Positions 46,850-55,780 of a stretch of DNA of 64,000 nt are shown here, one piece after another (the stretch's first letter is position 1; each line of letters opens with the position of its first letter). A program made the position numbers and the translations under genes. Source of the DNA: Microbacterium binotii (lineage in GTDB: Bacteria > Actinomycetota > Actinomycetes > Actinomycetales > Microbacteriaceae); assembly GCF_021398715.1 (NCBI RefSeq), contig NZ_CP090347.1:1612001-1676000 (forward strand). Direction: 5' to 3'. The notes beneath the pieces were generated by a model. It searched no databases and was not told the DNA's origin. It worked only from the letters and a program-made list of their open reading frames with translations.

Positions 46850-48163
46850 ATGACGGACGCGACTGCCGGGGGCGCGCCCGATCTGCCCGAGGTCGCGCGG
46901 ATCGCGCGGGACCTCATCCGGATCGACACGACGAACTACGGCGGTGGCCGGGCCGTCGGCGAACGCGAGGCCGCCGAGTACGTCGGCGCCTACCTGGAGC
47001 ATCTCGGTCTCCAGGCGCAGTACTACGAGCCGGTCGCGCGCCGCACGAACGTCTTCGCCCGCGTGCCCGGGCGAGACCGCAGCCGCCCGGCCCTGGTCGT
47101 CCACGGCCACCTCGACGTCGTCCCCGCGGTGGCGGAGGATTGGAGCGTCGATCCGTTCGCGGGCGTCGTGCGTGACGGGATGCTGTGGGGACGCGGCGCA
47201 GTGGACATGAAGAACATGGACGCCATGATCCTCACGTCGGTCGCGGAGCTCGTGCGCGCAGGCGAACAGCCCGAACGCGATCTCGTGCTGGCTTTCTTCG
47301 CCGATGAGGAGAACGGCGGTGTCGAAGGCTCCTCGCTGGTCGTCGAACATCGACCCGAGATCTTCGCCGGCGCGACGGAGGCCGTCAGCGAGGTCGGTGG
47401 CTTCTCCGTCGACGTCGGTTCTCGACGGGCCTATCTCCTGCAGGTGGGGGAGAAGGCGCTTCTCTGGTTGCGGCTGGTCGCGCGCGGCGCAGCCGGCCAC
47501 GGCAGCAGGTTCCATCCGGACAACGCGGTGGTCCGCCTGGCCGAGGCCGTCGCGGCCCTCGGGCGCACCGAGTGGCCCCTGCGTCTCACCGACACGACCG
47601 AACGTTTCCTCGCGGAGATGTCCCGCCTCACGGGGATCGACACCTCCGACCCCGATGCGTTGGCCGACGCGGCCGGACCCGCATCCGCGTTCCTCCGGGC
47701 GAGTCTGCGCACGACGGCGAACGCGACAGGACTCGCCGCCGGCTACAAGCACAATGTGATCCCCGATCGCGCAGAGGCGCTGATCGATGTCCGTGTGCTG
47801 CCGGGAACCGAGGATGCGGCACTCGCCGACATCCGACGCATCGTCGGCGAGGGGATCGAGATCGAGACCGTCGTGCGCGACGTGGGCCTGGAGACGGCGT
47901 TCGAGGGCGATCTCGTCGACCGCATGGTCGACGCCCTCGCGCACCACGATCCCGATGCGCCCGTCATCCCGTATCTGCTCGGTGCCGGCACCGACAACAA
48001 GGCCCTGTCCCGTCTGGGCATCGCCGGCTACGGGTTCGCGCCGTTGCGCCTTCCGCCGGGCATGGATTTCACCGGTATGTTCCACGGTGTCGATGAGCGC
48101 GTCCCGATCGATTCGCTCGTGTTCGGGCAGCGCGTGCTGACCGACTTCCTCGGCACCTGCTGA
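46850..48163 (+). CDS. M20 family metallopeptidase
   Basis: 437 residues. Zinc-ligand motifs in order: VHGHLDVVP (His87), GRGAVDMKNM (Asp119), ADEENGG (catalytic Glu and ligand Glu), and a dimerisation domain from about 200 to 310. It hydrolyses dipeptides or N-acyl amino acids; which is not predictable. ATG 46850 is supported by a leaderless promoter; an open frame upstream lacks homology. Confidence 0.9.
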   Translation: MTDATAGGAPDLPEVARIARDLIRIDTTNYGGGRAVGEREAAEYVGAYLEHLGLQAQYYEPVARRTNVFARVPGRDRSRPALVVHGHLDVVPAVAEDWSVDPFAGVVRDGMLWGRGAVDMKNMDAMILTSVAELVRAGEQPERDLVLAFFADEENGGVEGSSLVVEHRPEIFAGATEAVSEVGGFSVDVGSRRAYLLQVGEKALLWLRLVARGAAGHGSRFHPDNAVVRLAEAVAALGRTEWPLRLTDTTERFLAEMSRLTGIDTSDPDALADAAGPASAFLRASLRTTANATGLAAGYKHNVIPDRAEALIDVRVLPGTEDAALADIRRIVGEGIEIETVVRDVGLETAFEGDLVDRMVDALAHHDPDAPVIPYLLGAGTDNKALSRLGIAGYGFAPLRLPPGMDFTGMFHGVDERVPIDSLVFGQRVLTDFLGTC

Positions 48164-48193
48164 CCCGTCATCCGATCAGGCGAAAGGCCGTCG

Positions 48194-49030
48194 ATGCAGA
48201 ATTTCCTCGAAGCGCTCCTCCTGGGCCTCGTTCAAGGCCTCACCGAGTTCCTCCCGGTCTCCTCGAGCGCACATCTCGCGATCCTGGGCGCGTTCCTGCC
48301 CTCCGCTCAGGATCCGGGCGCGGCGTTCACGGCGATCACCCAGATCGGCACCGAAGCAGCGGTGGTGATCTTCTTCTGGAAGGACATCGTCCGCATCATC
48401 TCGCACTGGTTCGGCTCCTTCACCGGCCGCGTGCCGCGGAACGATCCCGATGCGCGGATGGGCTGGTTGATCATCATCGGGTCGGTGCCGATCGTCGCAC
48501 TGGGGCTCTTCTTCCAGGACCAGATCGAGGGCGTGTTCCGCTCGCTCTGGCTGGTGGCGGGCATGCTCATCTTCTTCGGCGTGCTCCTCGGCATCGCCGA
48601 TGCGGTCGGGGCGCACCGCCGCAAGCTCAAGGACCTCACGATCGGCCACGGCGTCGTCTTCGGCCTGGCGCAGTCGCTCGCCCTCGTGCCGGGCGTGTCG
48701 CGTTCCGGTGGCACCATCACCGCAGGTCTCTTCCTCGGCTACGAGCGTGCGGCGGCCGCGCGGTACGCGTTCCTGCTCGCCATCCCGGCGGTGTTCGGCA
48801 GCGGCTTCTACCAGTTGTTCAAGGTGCTCCGCGAACCCGAGGTCGACCCCGCCTTCAACCTGTGGGAGACGGGGGCCGCGACCGTCGTCGCGTTCTTCGT
48901 CGCACTCGTGGTCATCAAGTACTTCATGGCGTGGATCTCGAAGCGCAGCTTCCTGCCGTTCGTGATCTACCGTGTCGCGTTGGGCGCCTTCGTGATGGTG
49001 ATGCTCGCCACCGGTGTCATCGCGGCCTGA
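48194..49030 (+). CDS. uppP: Undecaprenyl-diphosphate phosphatase
   Basis: 278-residue polytopic membrane protein, BacA family. It recycles undecaprenyl pyrophosphate to the monophosphate carrier for cell-wall synthesis, and overexpression gives bacitracin tolerance. [13 protein letters not shown] (16-28) and [10 protein letters not shown] (about 173-182) are the two active-site motifs. About seven helices are visible. It follows the M20 gene by 30 nt. Confidence 0.95.
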   Translation: MQNFLEALLLGLVQGLTEFLPVSSSAHLAILGAFLPSAQDPGAAFTAITQIGTEAAVVIFFWKDIVRIISHWFGSFTGRVPRNDPDARMGWLIIIGSVPIVALGLFFQDQIEGVFRSLWLVAGMLIFFGVLLGIADAVGAHRRKLKDLTIGHGVVFGLAQSLALVPGVSRSGGTITAGLFLGYERAAAARYAFLLAIPAVFGSGFYQLFKVLREPEVDPAFNLWETGAATVVAFFVALVVIKYFMAWISKRSFLPFVIYRVALGAFVMVMLATGVIAA

Positions 49031-49043
49031 CGGCGACCCCGCG

Positions 49044-49913
49044 TCAGCGACGCGGCTCGTCGCGTTCGGGTTTGCCCGGTCCGTCGCCGCGGCGGCGCAG
49101 ATACTGCTCGAACTCGCGGGCGATGGCGTCACCGGACGCATCCGGGGAGTCCCACGTGTCGCGCGTGCGTTCGAGTCCGCGGATGTACTCGGTCATCTCC
49201 TCGTCGTCGGCCGCTGCCGCGTCGATGGACGCCTCCCACGCGGCAGCCTGCGTCGACAGTTCGCCGCGGGGCACCTTGGCTCCGGTGAGGTCTTCGAGAC
49301 GGTCGAGCAGCGCCAGCGTGGCTTTCGGAGACGGCGTGTGACCCGCGACGTAGTGCGGGACGCTGGCCCAGAGCGACGCAGCAGGGATGCCGGCTTGTTC
49401 CGCGACATGGGCGAGGACGCTCAGAATGCCGACGGGTCCTTCGTAGGAGCTTCTCTCGAGGCCCAGACCGGTGCGCAGCGCATCGCTGTCACTGCCCGCG
49501 AAGATCGAGATCGGACGGGTGTGCGGCACGTCCGCCATCATCGAGCCGAGCGCGACGAAGCCCGTGATGTCCTCGGCGAGTGCGAAGTCGACGAGCTCGG
49601 AGGCGAACGCCTTCCAGGCCCGTGCCGGTTCGACCCCCGTCAGCAGCCAGAGCTGCGTCCCGCGGGTCTGCTGCGACGGGCGCAGCAGCGTGGTCTCCGG
49701 CCAGGAGAGCGCGCGATTGCCCTCCGCATCCAGGCTCACCGTGGGGCGGGTGTACTGGTAGTCGAAGTACAGTTCGGGATCGACCGAGTACACGGGCTCG
49801 TAGTCGCCCTCGGCGCGCAGCAGAGCCAGCGCCGCGGATGCCGCCTCACCCGCATCGTTCCAGCCGTCGAAGGCGGCGACCAGAACGCGCCGACCGAGTC
49901 CCTCCACCGTCAC
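49044..49913 (-). CDS. PAC2 family protein
   Basis: 289 residues. The N-terminal VLVAAFDGWNDAGEAAS is the PAC2 signature, and GSMMADVPHTRPI lies in the core. PAC2 proteins resemble proteasome assembly chaperones in fold, yet occur widely in actinomycetes with and without proteasomes; function is unknown. The GTG at 49913 has GGAAG 7 nt ahead, and a second GTG two codons on is equally possible. It is monocistronic and converges with uppP. Confidence 0.85.
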   Translation of the reverse strand: MTVEGLGRRVLVAAFDGWNDAGEAASAALALLRAEGDYEPVYSVDPELYFDYQYTRPTVSLDAEGNRALSWPETTLLRPSQQTRGTQLWLLTGVEPARAWKAFASELVDFALAEDITGFVALGSMMADVPHTRPISIFAGSDSDALRTGLGLERSSYEGPVGILSVLAHVAEQAGIPAASLWASVPHYVAGHTPSPKATLALLDRLEDLTGAKVPRGELSTQAAAWEASIDAAAADDEEMTEYIRGLERTRDTWDSPDASGDAIAREFEQYLRRRGDGPGKPERDEPRR

Positions 49914-50005
49914 TCCCTCTCTTCCGCAGCAGCCGTGTGCCGCGGGGATCGTTCCAGGATAGGCGCAGCGGCGCCGCGTGGCGCGGGGCCGGTCGGGGCG
50001 CCTCG

Positions 50006-50011
50006 TAGCAT
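50006..50011 (+). promoter_or_regulatory. Leaderless -10 element of the HAD phosphatase-trmI operon
   Basis: TAGCAT lies 6 nt before the GTG at 50018, with no ribosome-binding site. Confidence 0.6.
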
Positions 50012-50017
50012 GGGACG

Positions 50018-50704
50018 GTGAACCCCCAGCTTCCCGACGCCGTCCTGTGGGACATGGACGGCACACTCGTCGACACCGAGCCCTACTGGATGGCGGCCGA
50101 GGGCCCCCTCGTCGCTGCGTACGGCGGTGTCTGGACCCATGAACAGGCGCTGGGGATGGTCGGGCTCGGGCTCGACGACGCGGCACGTCTCCTTCAGGAC
50201 GCGGGCGTGCGTCTTCCCGAGCATCAGATCATCGATACCCTGACCGGTCGTGTCATGCAGTCGCTGCGGGAGGACGGCGTGCCCTTCCGGCCCGGGGCCC
50301 GGGAGCTGTTGGCCAGTCTCCGTGCGGCGGGCGTACGCACGGCTCTGGTGACCATGTCCCTGCGTCGGATGGCGGATGCGGTGGTCGAGCTCATCGACTT
50401 CGACGCCTTCGATCTCGTGATCGCCGGAGACGAGACCACCCGTCCGAAGCCGTTCCCGGACCCGTACCTCCAGGCCTGTGCGTCGCTCGGCGTGGATCCG
50501 GCTCGCACCGTGGCGATCGAGGACTCGCCCAACGGACTGCGCTCCGCGATCGCGGCCGGAACCGTCGCCCTCGGCGTTCCCCATATGGTCTCGCTCGAGG
50601 GCGTCGGTGCTGCCGCGCTGTGGCCGACACTCGCCGACACCGGCGCCGACGACATCGCACGTCTGTTCACCGCACATCACGAATTCGAGGACGTCGCACG
50701 ATGA
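50018..50704 (+). CDS. HAD-superfamily phosphatase, beta-phosphoglucomutase-like
   Basis: 228 residues. Motif I WDMDGT is at 11-16, motif II is VTMS, motif III has the Lys in RPKPFPDPYL, and motif IV is EDSPNG. A helical cap (about 18-85) places it in the HAD subfamily of small-metabolite phosphatases and mutases. Its stop overlaps trmI (ATGA). Substrate unknown; the leaderless promoter probably drives both genes. Confidence 0.87.
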   Translation: MNPQLPDAVLWDMDGTLVDTEPYWMAAEGPLVAAYGGVWTHEQALGMVGLGLDDAARLLQDAGVRLPEHQIIDTLTGRVMQSLREDGVPFRPGARELLASLRAAGVRTALVTMSLRRMADAVVELIDFDAFDLVIAGDETTRPKPFPDPYLQACASLGVDPARTVAIEDSPNGLRSAIAAGTVALGVPHMVSLEGVGAAALWPTLADTGADDIARLFTAHHEFEDVAR

Positions 50705-51717
50705 CCATTCCCGCCTCCGCACCCCGCGGCCCTTTCCGTTTCGGCGACCGCATCCAGTTGACCGGACCCAAGGGCCGGCTGCACACGATCACGCTGAAGG
50801 ACGGCGGCGAGCTGCACACGCATCACGGCGTGCTGCGTCATCGCGATCTCGAAGGGCTGCCGGACGGCTCCGTCGTCGCCAACAGCGGCGGTCACGAGTA
50901 TCTCGCCCTGCGCCCGCTGCTGCGCGACTTCGTCATGTCCATGCCGCGCGGCGCGGCGATCGTGTACCCGAAGGATGCGGCGCAGATCGTCGCGCAGGCC
51001 GACATCTTCCCCGGCGCGGTCGTCGTCGAAGCGGGTGTCGGATCGGGTGCGCTCGCGCTCTGGCTCCTGCGCGGAGTCGGAGCGACGGGGCGGCTCACGT
51101 CGTTCGAGCGGCGGGAGGACTTCGCCGAGGTGGCGCGCGCGAATGTCGAGACCTTCCTCGGGTCCGTGCCCGAGAACTGGACTCTCGAGGTGGGGGATCT
51201 CGTCGAGCGCCTGCCCGACGCGGTCGAACCGGCATCCGTCGACCGCGTCGTTCTCGACATGCTGGCGCCGTGGGAATGCATCGATGTGGTCGCCGACGCC
51301 CTCGCGCCCGGCGGTGTGGTGATCTGCTACGTCGCCACCGCCACGCAGCTCAGCCGGGTCGCGGAGTACATCCGTCACACCGAGCTCTTCACGGACCCGG
51401 AGGCGAGCGAGACGCTCGTGCGCGGTTGGCATGTCGAGGGACTCGCGGTGCGCCCGGATCACCGCATGGTCGCGCACACCGGGTTCCTGCTGACGGCGCG
51501 CCGTCTCGCTCCCGGCGCTGTGCTTCCCGAGCAGAAGCGGCGCGCCTCCAAGTCGAGCTACAGCGACGAGGATGTGGAGCTGTGGACGCCGGGCGCTGTG
51601 GGGGAGCGGCAGATCACCGACAAGAACCTCCGCAAGCGGGTGCGTGAGGCTCAGCGCGCGGCCGCAGGCGCCCGCCAGGCGGCGGCGGAGGACGACACCG
51701 ACGAGCACGTAGACTGA
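50701..51717 (+). CDS. trmI: tRNA (adenine-58-N1) methyltransferase
   Basis: 338 residues. An N-terminal beta-barrel domain (about 1-75) precedes the SAM-binding VVVEAGVGSGALALWLLR. DMLAPWE and ICYVATATQL follow. It methylates A58 in the T-loop of tRNAs. The C-terminal 60 residues are basic and Ala-rich, as in other actinobacterial TrmI. In mycobacteria the proteasome locus lies near trmI; here an FKBP lipoprotein gene and pafB follow instead. Confidence 0.92.
   Translation: MTIPASAPRGPFRFGDRIQLTGPKGRLHTITLKDGGELHTHHGVLRHRDLEGLPDGSVVANSGGHEYLALRPLLRDFVMSMPRGAAIVYPKDAAQIVAQADIFPGAVVVEAGVGSGALALWLLRGVGATGRLTSFERREDFAEVARANVETFLGSVPENWTLEVGDLVERLPDAVEPASVDRVVLDMLAPWECIDVVADALAPGGVVICYVATATQLSRVAEYIRHTELFTDPEASETLVRGWHVEGLAVRPDHRMVAHTGFLLTARRLAPGAVLPEQKRRASKSSYSDEDVELWTPGAVGERQITDKNLRKRVREAQRAAAGARQAAAEDDTDEHVD
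51710..51715 (+). promoter_or_regulatory. Leaderless -10 element of the FKBP-like lipoprotein gene
   Basis: TAGACT, inside the last codons of trmI, lies 6 nt before the GTG at 51722. Confidence 0.55.
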
Positions 51718-51721
51718 TCCG

Positions 51722-52633
51722 GTGCGCAGACTTCCCGCCGCGGCCGCCGCAGTCGGCCTGATGACCCTGGCCCTCGTCGGATGCTCGTCATCGACGGCCT
51801 CGGGCTGTGATCGCCCCGGCTCTCTCGGCGCGATCGGCTCGCTCGTCACCGTGTCCGGTGACGACAGCAGCGTCGCACCCACCGTGCAGGTGTCCTCGCC
51901 GATCAAGATCGACGGCGTGCAGTACGACGATCTCGTCACCGGCGATGGCAGCGCCATCGTCTCCGACAATCAGGTCGTGGACGTGGGCTTCACCCTCGCC
52001 GATGCGACGAGCGGCGAGGTCCTCGCCGCGGAGGGATACGACCAGCCGCTGTATCTGCCGCTGACAGGTCTCACGCAGGCCATGCCGGGCATCAAGAGCG
52101 CGCTGGAGTGCGCGACCGGCGGTTCGCGGATCGTCGTGGGTCTCGCCGGCGATCAGGTCGATGCCGGCTTCCTCGAGCAGCTGCGGCTCGCCGAGGGCAC
52201 CCCTCTCGTCGCGGTCCTGGACCTCCGGTCCGTCATGCTCTCGGCAGCCGACGGTGCTCCGCAGTACAACGACGCACACGGCATGCCCTCCGTCGTGCTC
52301 ACCGACGACGGCCACCCCGGACTCGTGGTCCCCGACGGTTCCGCTCCGACCGAGCGGACGGTGGAGGTTCTGAAGAAGGGCGATCACGACGTGCCCGCCG
52401 ACGGGTCCACCGTCGTCGTCAACGTGCTGCAGGTCGACTGGAAGAGCAAGCGCGTCACGAAGACCACCTGGGACGACAAGCCCGACGCCGTCGCCCTCGG
52501 CGGCGACTCCGTCGTCTCGCAGACGATCGCGGGACTCCCGGTCGGTTCGCAGGTGCTGGTCGTCGAGCCGCCCGCGGACGCCTCCGGCAGCGCGTCGATC
52601 TACGTGATCGACATCCTCGGCACGCTGGGCTGA
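51722..52633 (+). CDS. FKBP-type peptidyl-prolyl isomerase lipoprotein
   Basis: 303 residues. A lipoprotein signal has lipobox LVGC at 18-21 (Cys21). Two FKBP-like domains follow (about 60-170 and 200-303), each with paired strands and a G-x-x-x-A-L or G-L-P-V-G-S-Q turn. Many residues of the FKBP active site are not conserved, so isomerase activity is uncertain. It would be an extracytoplasmic folding factor, N-acylated by Lnt. Leaderless start inside the end of trmI. Confidence 0.85.
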   Translation: MRRLPAAAAAVGLMTLALVGCSSSTASGCDRPGSLGAIGSLVTVSGDDSSVAPTVQVSSPIKIDGVQYDDLVTGDGSAIVSDNQVVDVGFTLADATSGEVLAAEGYDQPLYLPLTGLTQAMPGIKSALECATGGSRIVVGLAGDQVDAGFLEQLRLAEGTPLVAVLDLRSVMLSAADGAPQYNDAHGMPSVVLTDDGHPGLVVPDGSAPTERTVEVLKKGDHDVPADGSTVVVNVLQVDWKSKRVTKTTWDDKPDAVALGGDSVVSQTIAGLPVGSQVLVVEPPADASGSASIYVIDILGTLG

Positions 52634-52670
52634 GCCCCGTCCGCACCGCGCCGGCGGGCAGTGGCGCGCC

Positions 52671-52676
52671 TAGGAT
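52671..52676 (+). promoter_or_regulatory. Leaderless -10 element of the pafBC-tat operon
   Basis: TAGGAT lies 6 nt before the GTG at 52683, with no ribosome-binding site. It probably drives pafB, pafC and possibly the tat genes. Confidence 0.58.
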
Positions 52677-52682
52677 ATGGGA

Positions 52683-53678
52683 GTGCCCATGAACGAAACG
52701 AGCTCCGTGGCGCCCGAGGAGCGCCTGGTGAACCTCGCCGTCGCTCTCATGGCCACGGAGCAGGGGCTCACCAAGGACACCATCCTCCGCTCGGTGTCGG
52801 GCTACCGGGAACAGGCGGAGTCGGGAGCATCGAAGACCGCTCTCGAGAAGATGTTCGAGCGCGACAAGGAGAACCTGCGCGCGCTCGGCGTTCCCATCGA
52901 GACGATCGGCGACCACGCCGACCCCGACGACCTTCGTGAGGCCCGCTATCGAGTGCCGACGGCGGAGTACGCGCTGCCCGAGGACATCACGTTCACGCCG
53001 GCGGAGATCGCCCTGCTGAATCTCGCGGGCTCGGTCTGGAGCGAGAACAGCATGTCGCTGCCGGCGCGGAGCGGGCTGCGCAAGATCCGTGCGCTGGGCA
53101 ACGAGGTCGACGCGGAGATCGTCGGCTATGCGCCGCGCATCAGCGTGCGCGACACGGCGTTCGCCCCGCTGCAGCGCGCCATCGAGCAGGCGCGCGTCGT
53201 CTCGTTCACCTATGTGCGCCCGGGGGAGTCGACGGCTCGGCGTCGCCGGGTGCGACCGCTCGCCCTCGTCGAGTACGAAGCCCGTTGGCATGTCTACGGC
53301 ACGGACGTCACGCTCGGTGCGGAGCGCACGTTCCTCCTCTCCCGCATCACCGACGCGGTGCAGGTTACGAAGGAGGGCTTCGATCCCTCCCTGCGCGCGG
53401 GTGCGGGCGAGCGTGCCGTGCGCGAACTCCAGGAGCTGGCGGCACGACAGGAGGCCCTGATCGAAGTGCACCCCGGGACCGAGGCCGCGCTCCGGCTCTC
53501 GCGCCGGGGGCGCTCCGCCGCTCAAGGTATCCTGGTGCCCTACGTCGACGCGCACATCCTCGCCGACGAGCTCGCCTCTTACGGCCCGGAAGCGCGCGTG
53601 GTGCACCCGCCGCAGCTTCGCGAGCTCGTGATCGAGCGACTGCGCGCCGTGATCGCGCTGCATGGAGAACGCTCATGA
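52683..53678 (+). CDS. pafB: WYL-domain regulator PafB
   Basis: 331 residues. A winged helix near the N-terminus (about 12-75) precedes the WYL domain (about 155-250, with the RPLALVEYEARWHVYGTD strand) and a WCX extension. In mycobacteria PafB and PafC act together as an activator of the RecA-independent DNA-damage response. The GTG at 52683 is preferred because a -10 precedes it by 6 nt; ATG 52677 lies within the same window. It overlaps pafC (ATGA). The usual pafA neighbour is missing. Confidence 0.9.
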   Translation: MPMNETSSVAPEERLVNLAVALMATEQGLTKDTILRSVSGYREQAESGASKTALEKMFERDKENLRALGVPIETIGDHADPDDLREARYRVPTAEYALPEDITFTPAEIALLNLAGSVWSENSMSLPARSGLRKIRALGNEVDAEIVGYAPRISVRDTAFAPLQRAIEQARVVSFTYVRPGESTARRRRVRPLALVEYEARWHVYGTDVTLGAERTFLLSRITDAVQVTKEGFDPSLRAGAGERAVRELQELAARQEALIEVHPGTEAALRLSRRGRSAAQGILVPYVDAHILADELASYGPEARVVHPPQLRELVIERLRAVIALHGERS

Positions 53679-54646
53679 GCGCCTCGCGTCCGCTGGTCGC
53701 CACCGAGCGCGCCGCGTTGATCATGCAGCTCGTGCCCTACCTCCTCGAGCGCGGCGATGTGTCGCTGGACGAGGCGGCGCGGGACTTCGAGGTGAGTCCC
53801 GCCCAGATGCGGGGGATGGTCGAGAAGCTGACGGTCATCGGCCGTCCCGGGGAGGGCGGCTTCTGGTCGCTGCCGGGTGACCTGTTCGACATCGACTGGG
53901 ATCTGCTCGACACGCAGGACCGGATCGCCCTCACCCACACGGTCGGCCTCGAGCGCACGCCTCGTCTGACGGCCCGTGAGGCCGCGGCGCTGCTCGCCGG
54001 ACTCCAGCTCACCGGCTCGCTGCCCGGGGTGAGCGAGTCCGCCCTTCTCGAAGGCCTTCTCGCGAAGCTCGCGCGCGGGTCGGCGACGGCTCCGGCCGAT
54101 GTCATCGTCGCCCCCGCCCCCGTCGACCAGGTGCGTGAGCGCGTCGACGAGGCACTCCGTCGAGGGCGTGCCGTCTCTTTCTCCTACAAGACCCCGGATG
54201 CGGCCGCGACGACCCGCACGGTCGACCCGGTGAAGGTCCACATCGCCGACGGGCAGTGGTATCTGCAGGGCTGGTGCCATCTGCGGCAGGCGACGCGCAC
54301 GTTCCACCTCGACCGCGTCGCCGACGTCGAGGTGACGGACATCCCGGTGACCCACGGCGCCGATCCGTTGCCCGCGCTGTTCGACACGCTGCAGGGAGAG
54401 ATCGTTGCGCGTCTGCGTTTTCCCGAAGCCGTCGCACCGCTGCTGGGGGAGTTCCTGACGCACGCCGAGATCGAGATCTCGGGCGGTATGGCGACCGCCA
54501 CCGTGCGATTGGCGGATGAGGGCGTGCTGCGGCGGCTCGCCGCCCGTCGCGCCGGCGATGTCGAGATCCTGGCGCCGGAGGCGGCCCGCCGCGCCGCCGC
54601 ATCCTGGGCGCACGCGGGCCTGGCCCAGTACGAACACTCCGACTGA
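53675..54646 (+). CDS. pafC: WYL-domain regulator PafC
   Basis: 323 residues, the partner of PafB. It shows the same winged helix, WYL domain (about 145-245, RTVDPVKVHIADGQWYLQGWC) and WCX extension. ATG 53675 overlaps the pafB stop. In mycobacteria PafBC binds single-stranded DNA or a DNA signal through the WYL domain and turns on repair genes. tatA follows 63 nt on, as in mycobacteria. Confidence 0.9.
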   Translation: MSASRPLVATERAALIMQLVPYLLERGDVSLDEAARDFEVSPAQMRGMVEKLTVIGRPGEGGFWSLPGDLFDIDWDLLDTQDRIALTHTVGLERTPRLTAREAAALLAGLQLTGSLPGVSESALLEGLLAKLARGSATAPADVIVAPAPVDQVRERVDEALRRGRAVSFSYKTPDAAATTRTVDPVKVHIADGQWYLQGWCHLRQATRTFHLDRVADVEVTDIPVTHGADPLPALFDTLQGEIVARLRFPEAVAPLLGEFLTHAEIEISGGMATATVRLADEGVLRRLAARRAGDVEILAPEAARRAAASWAHAGLAQYEHSD

Positions 54647-54709
54647 GCCCCGCCCCGGTCGCAGATGCGCGGGTTACACTGGGGAGACCTCGAACTTTTG
54701 GAGATCTCC

Positions 54710-54964
54710 ATGGGCGCTTTCGGTTGGCCGCACCTGCTGGTCATCCTCGCGGTGATTCTGCTCCTCTTCGGCGCTGCCAAGCTGCCGGCTCTGGCGAAGA
54801 GCGTGGGACAGTCCGCCCGGGTGTTCCGCGGCGAGATGAAGGCCATGAAGGAAGACGACGCCGCGGCGCCGTCCACCGCGACGACCGTGGCACCGGCTCC
54901 GACGCCGGCGGAGTCCGCGCCGAAGGCCCCCGACACGGGGACTTCGCCCGATACTCGCGCCTGA
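54710..54964 (+). CDS. tatA: Sec-independent protein translocase subunit TatA
   Basis: 84 residues. An N-terminal hydrophobic helix (about 7-23, HLLVILAVILLLFGAAKLP) is followed by an amphipathic helix and a 40-residue Ala/Pro-rich tail. FGAAKLPALAKS is the TatA signature. It forms the pore for folded Tat substrates. ATG 54710 follows GGAG with 7-nt spacing, and a TACACT -10 candidate lies about 35 nt upstream. tatC follows 6 nt after its stop. Confidence 0.93.
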   Translation: MGAFGWPHLLVILAVILLLFGAAKLPALAKSVGQSARVFRGEMKAMKEDDAAAPSTATTVAPAPTPAESAPKAPDTGTSPDTRA

Positions 54965-54970
54965 CCCGTC

Positions 54971-55780
54971 GTGACGGCCCCGGCCTCGCCCATCACGGGA
55001 GCTGAAGAACCGCGCCGCGAGAAGCGCATGTCCTTGGGACAGCACCTCATCGAGTTGCGGCGCCGACTGATGATCGCGGCCATCGCGCTCGTCGCGGCGA
55101 TGATCGTGGCCTTCTTCGTGACGGACCCGATCCTCGATTGGCTGACGGGACCGATTCGCATCGTCGCGGAGCAGCGCGGTGACAACTTCGCGGCTTTGAA
55201 CTTTCCCACGGTGACCTCGGCTTTCGAGATGCGGATGCGGATCGCGGTGACGATCGGCATCTTCCTGTCCGCACCCGTCTGGCTGTGGCAGATCTGGGCG
55301 TTCGTCATGCCCGGGCTCACCCGCAAGGAGATCCGGTACACGATCGGTTTCGTCGCTGCGGCGATTCCACTTTTCTTCGCCGGCTGCTATGTCGCGGTGC
55401 TCGTCATGCCGCACGTCATCGAGGTCATGTGGAGCTTCACGCCGGAGGGCGCCGTGAACTTCTACTCCGCGTCCGAGTACTACGACTTCATCTTCAAGCT
55501 GATGATCGTCATCGGAATCTCCTTCGTCCTGCCGGTCTTCCTCGTCGCGCTGAATCTCGCCGGCATCATGTCGGGCATGGCGATTCTGAAGGGCTGGCGC
55601 GTCGCGGTGCTTCTGGCGACGGTCTTCGCCGCGATCGCCACGCCCGCGGCGGATGTGGTCAGCATGTTGCTGCTCGGCGCCATCCTGATCGTGTTGTTCT
55701 TCGCGGCCGCCGGCCTATCCATGATCTTCGACCGCCGGCGCAGGAAGCGTGAGGCGGCGTTGCTGGATACGACGCTGTGA
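54971..55780 (+). CDS. tatC: Sec-independent protein translocase subunit TatC
   Basis: 269 residues, six hydrophobic helices. LGQHLIELRRRLMIA is the conserved N-terminal cytoplasmic segment that binds twin-arginine signals, and the F/Y-rich loop around AFVMPGLTRKE is typical. The GTG at 54971 has no clear site; an ATG at 55028 (MSLGQHL) has GAGAAG upstream and is also plausible. It overlaps helY as GTGA. A candidate export substrate is encoded at 39592-41340. Confidence 0.94.
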   Translation: MTAPASPITGAEEPRREKRMSLGQHLIELRRRLMIAAIALVAAMIVAFFVTDPILDWLTGPIRIVAEQRGDNFAALNFPTVTSAFEMRMRIAVTIGIFLSAPVWLWQIWAFVMPGLTRKEIRYTIGFVAAAIPLFFAGCYVAVLVMPHVIEVMWSFTPEGAVNFYSASEYYDFIFKLMIVIGISFVLPVFLVALNLAGIMSGMAILKGWRVAVLLATVFAAIATPAADVVSMLLLGAILIVLFFAAAGLSMIFDRRRRKREAALLDTTL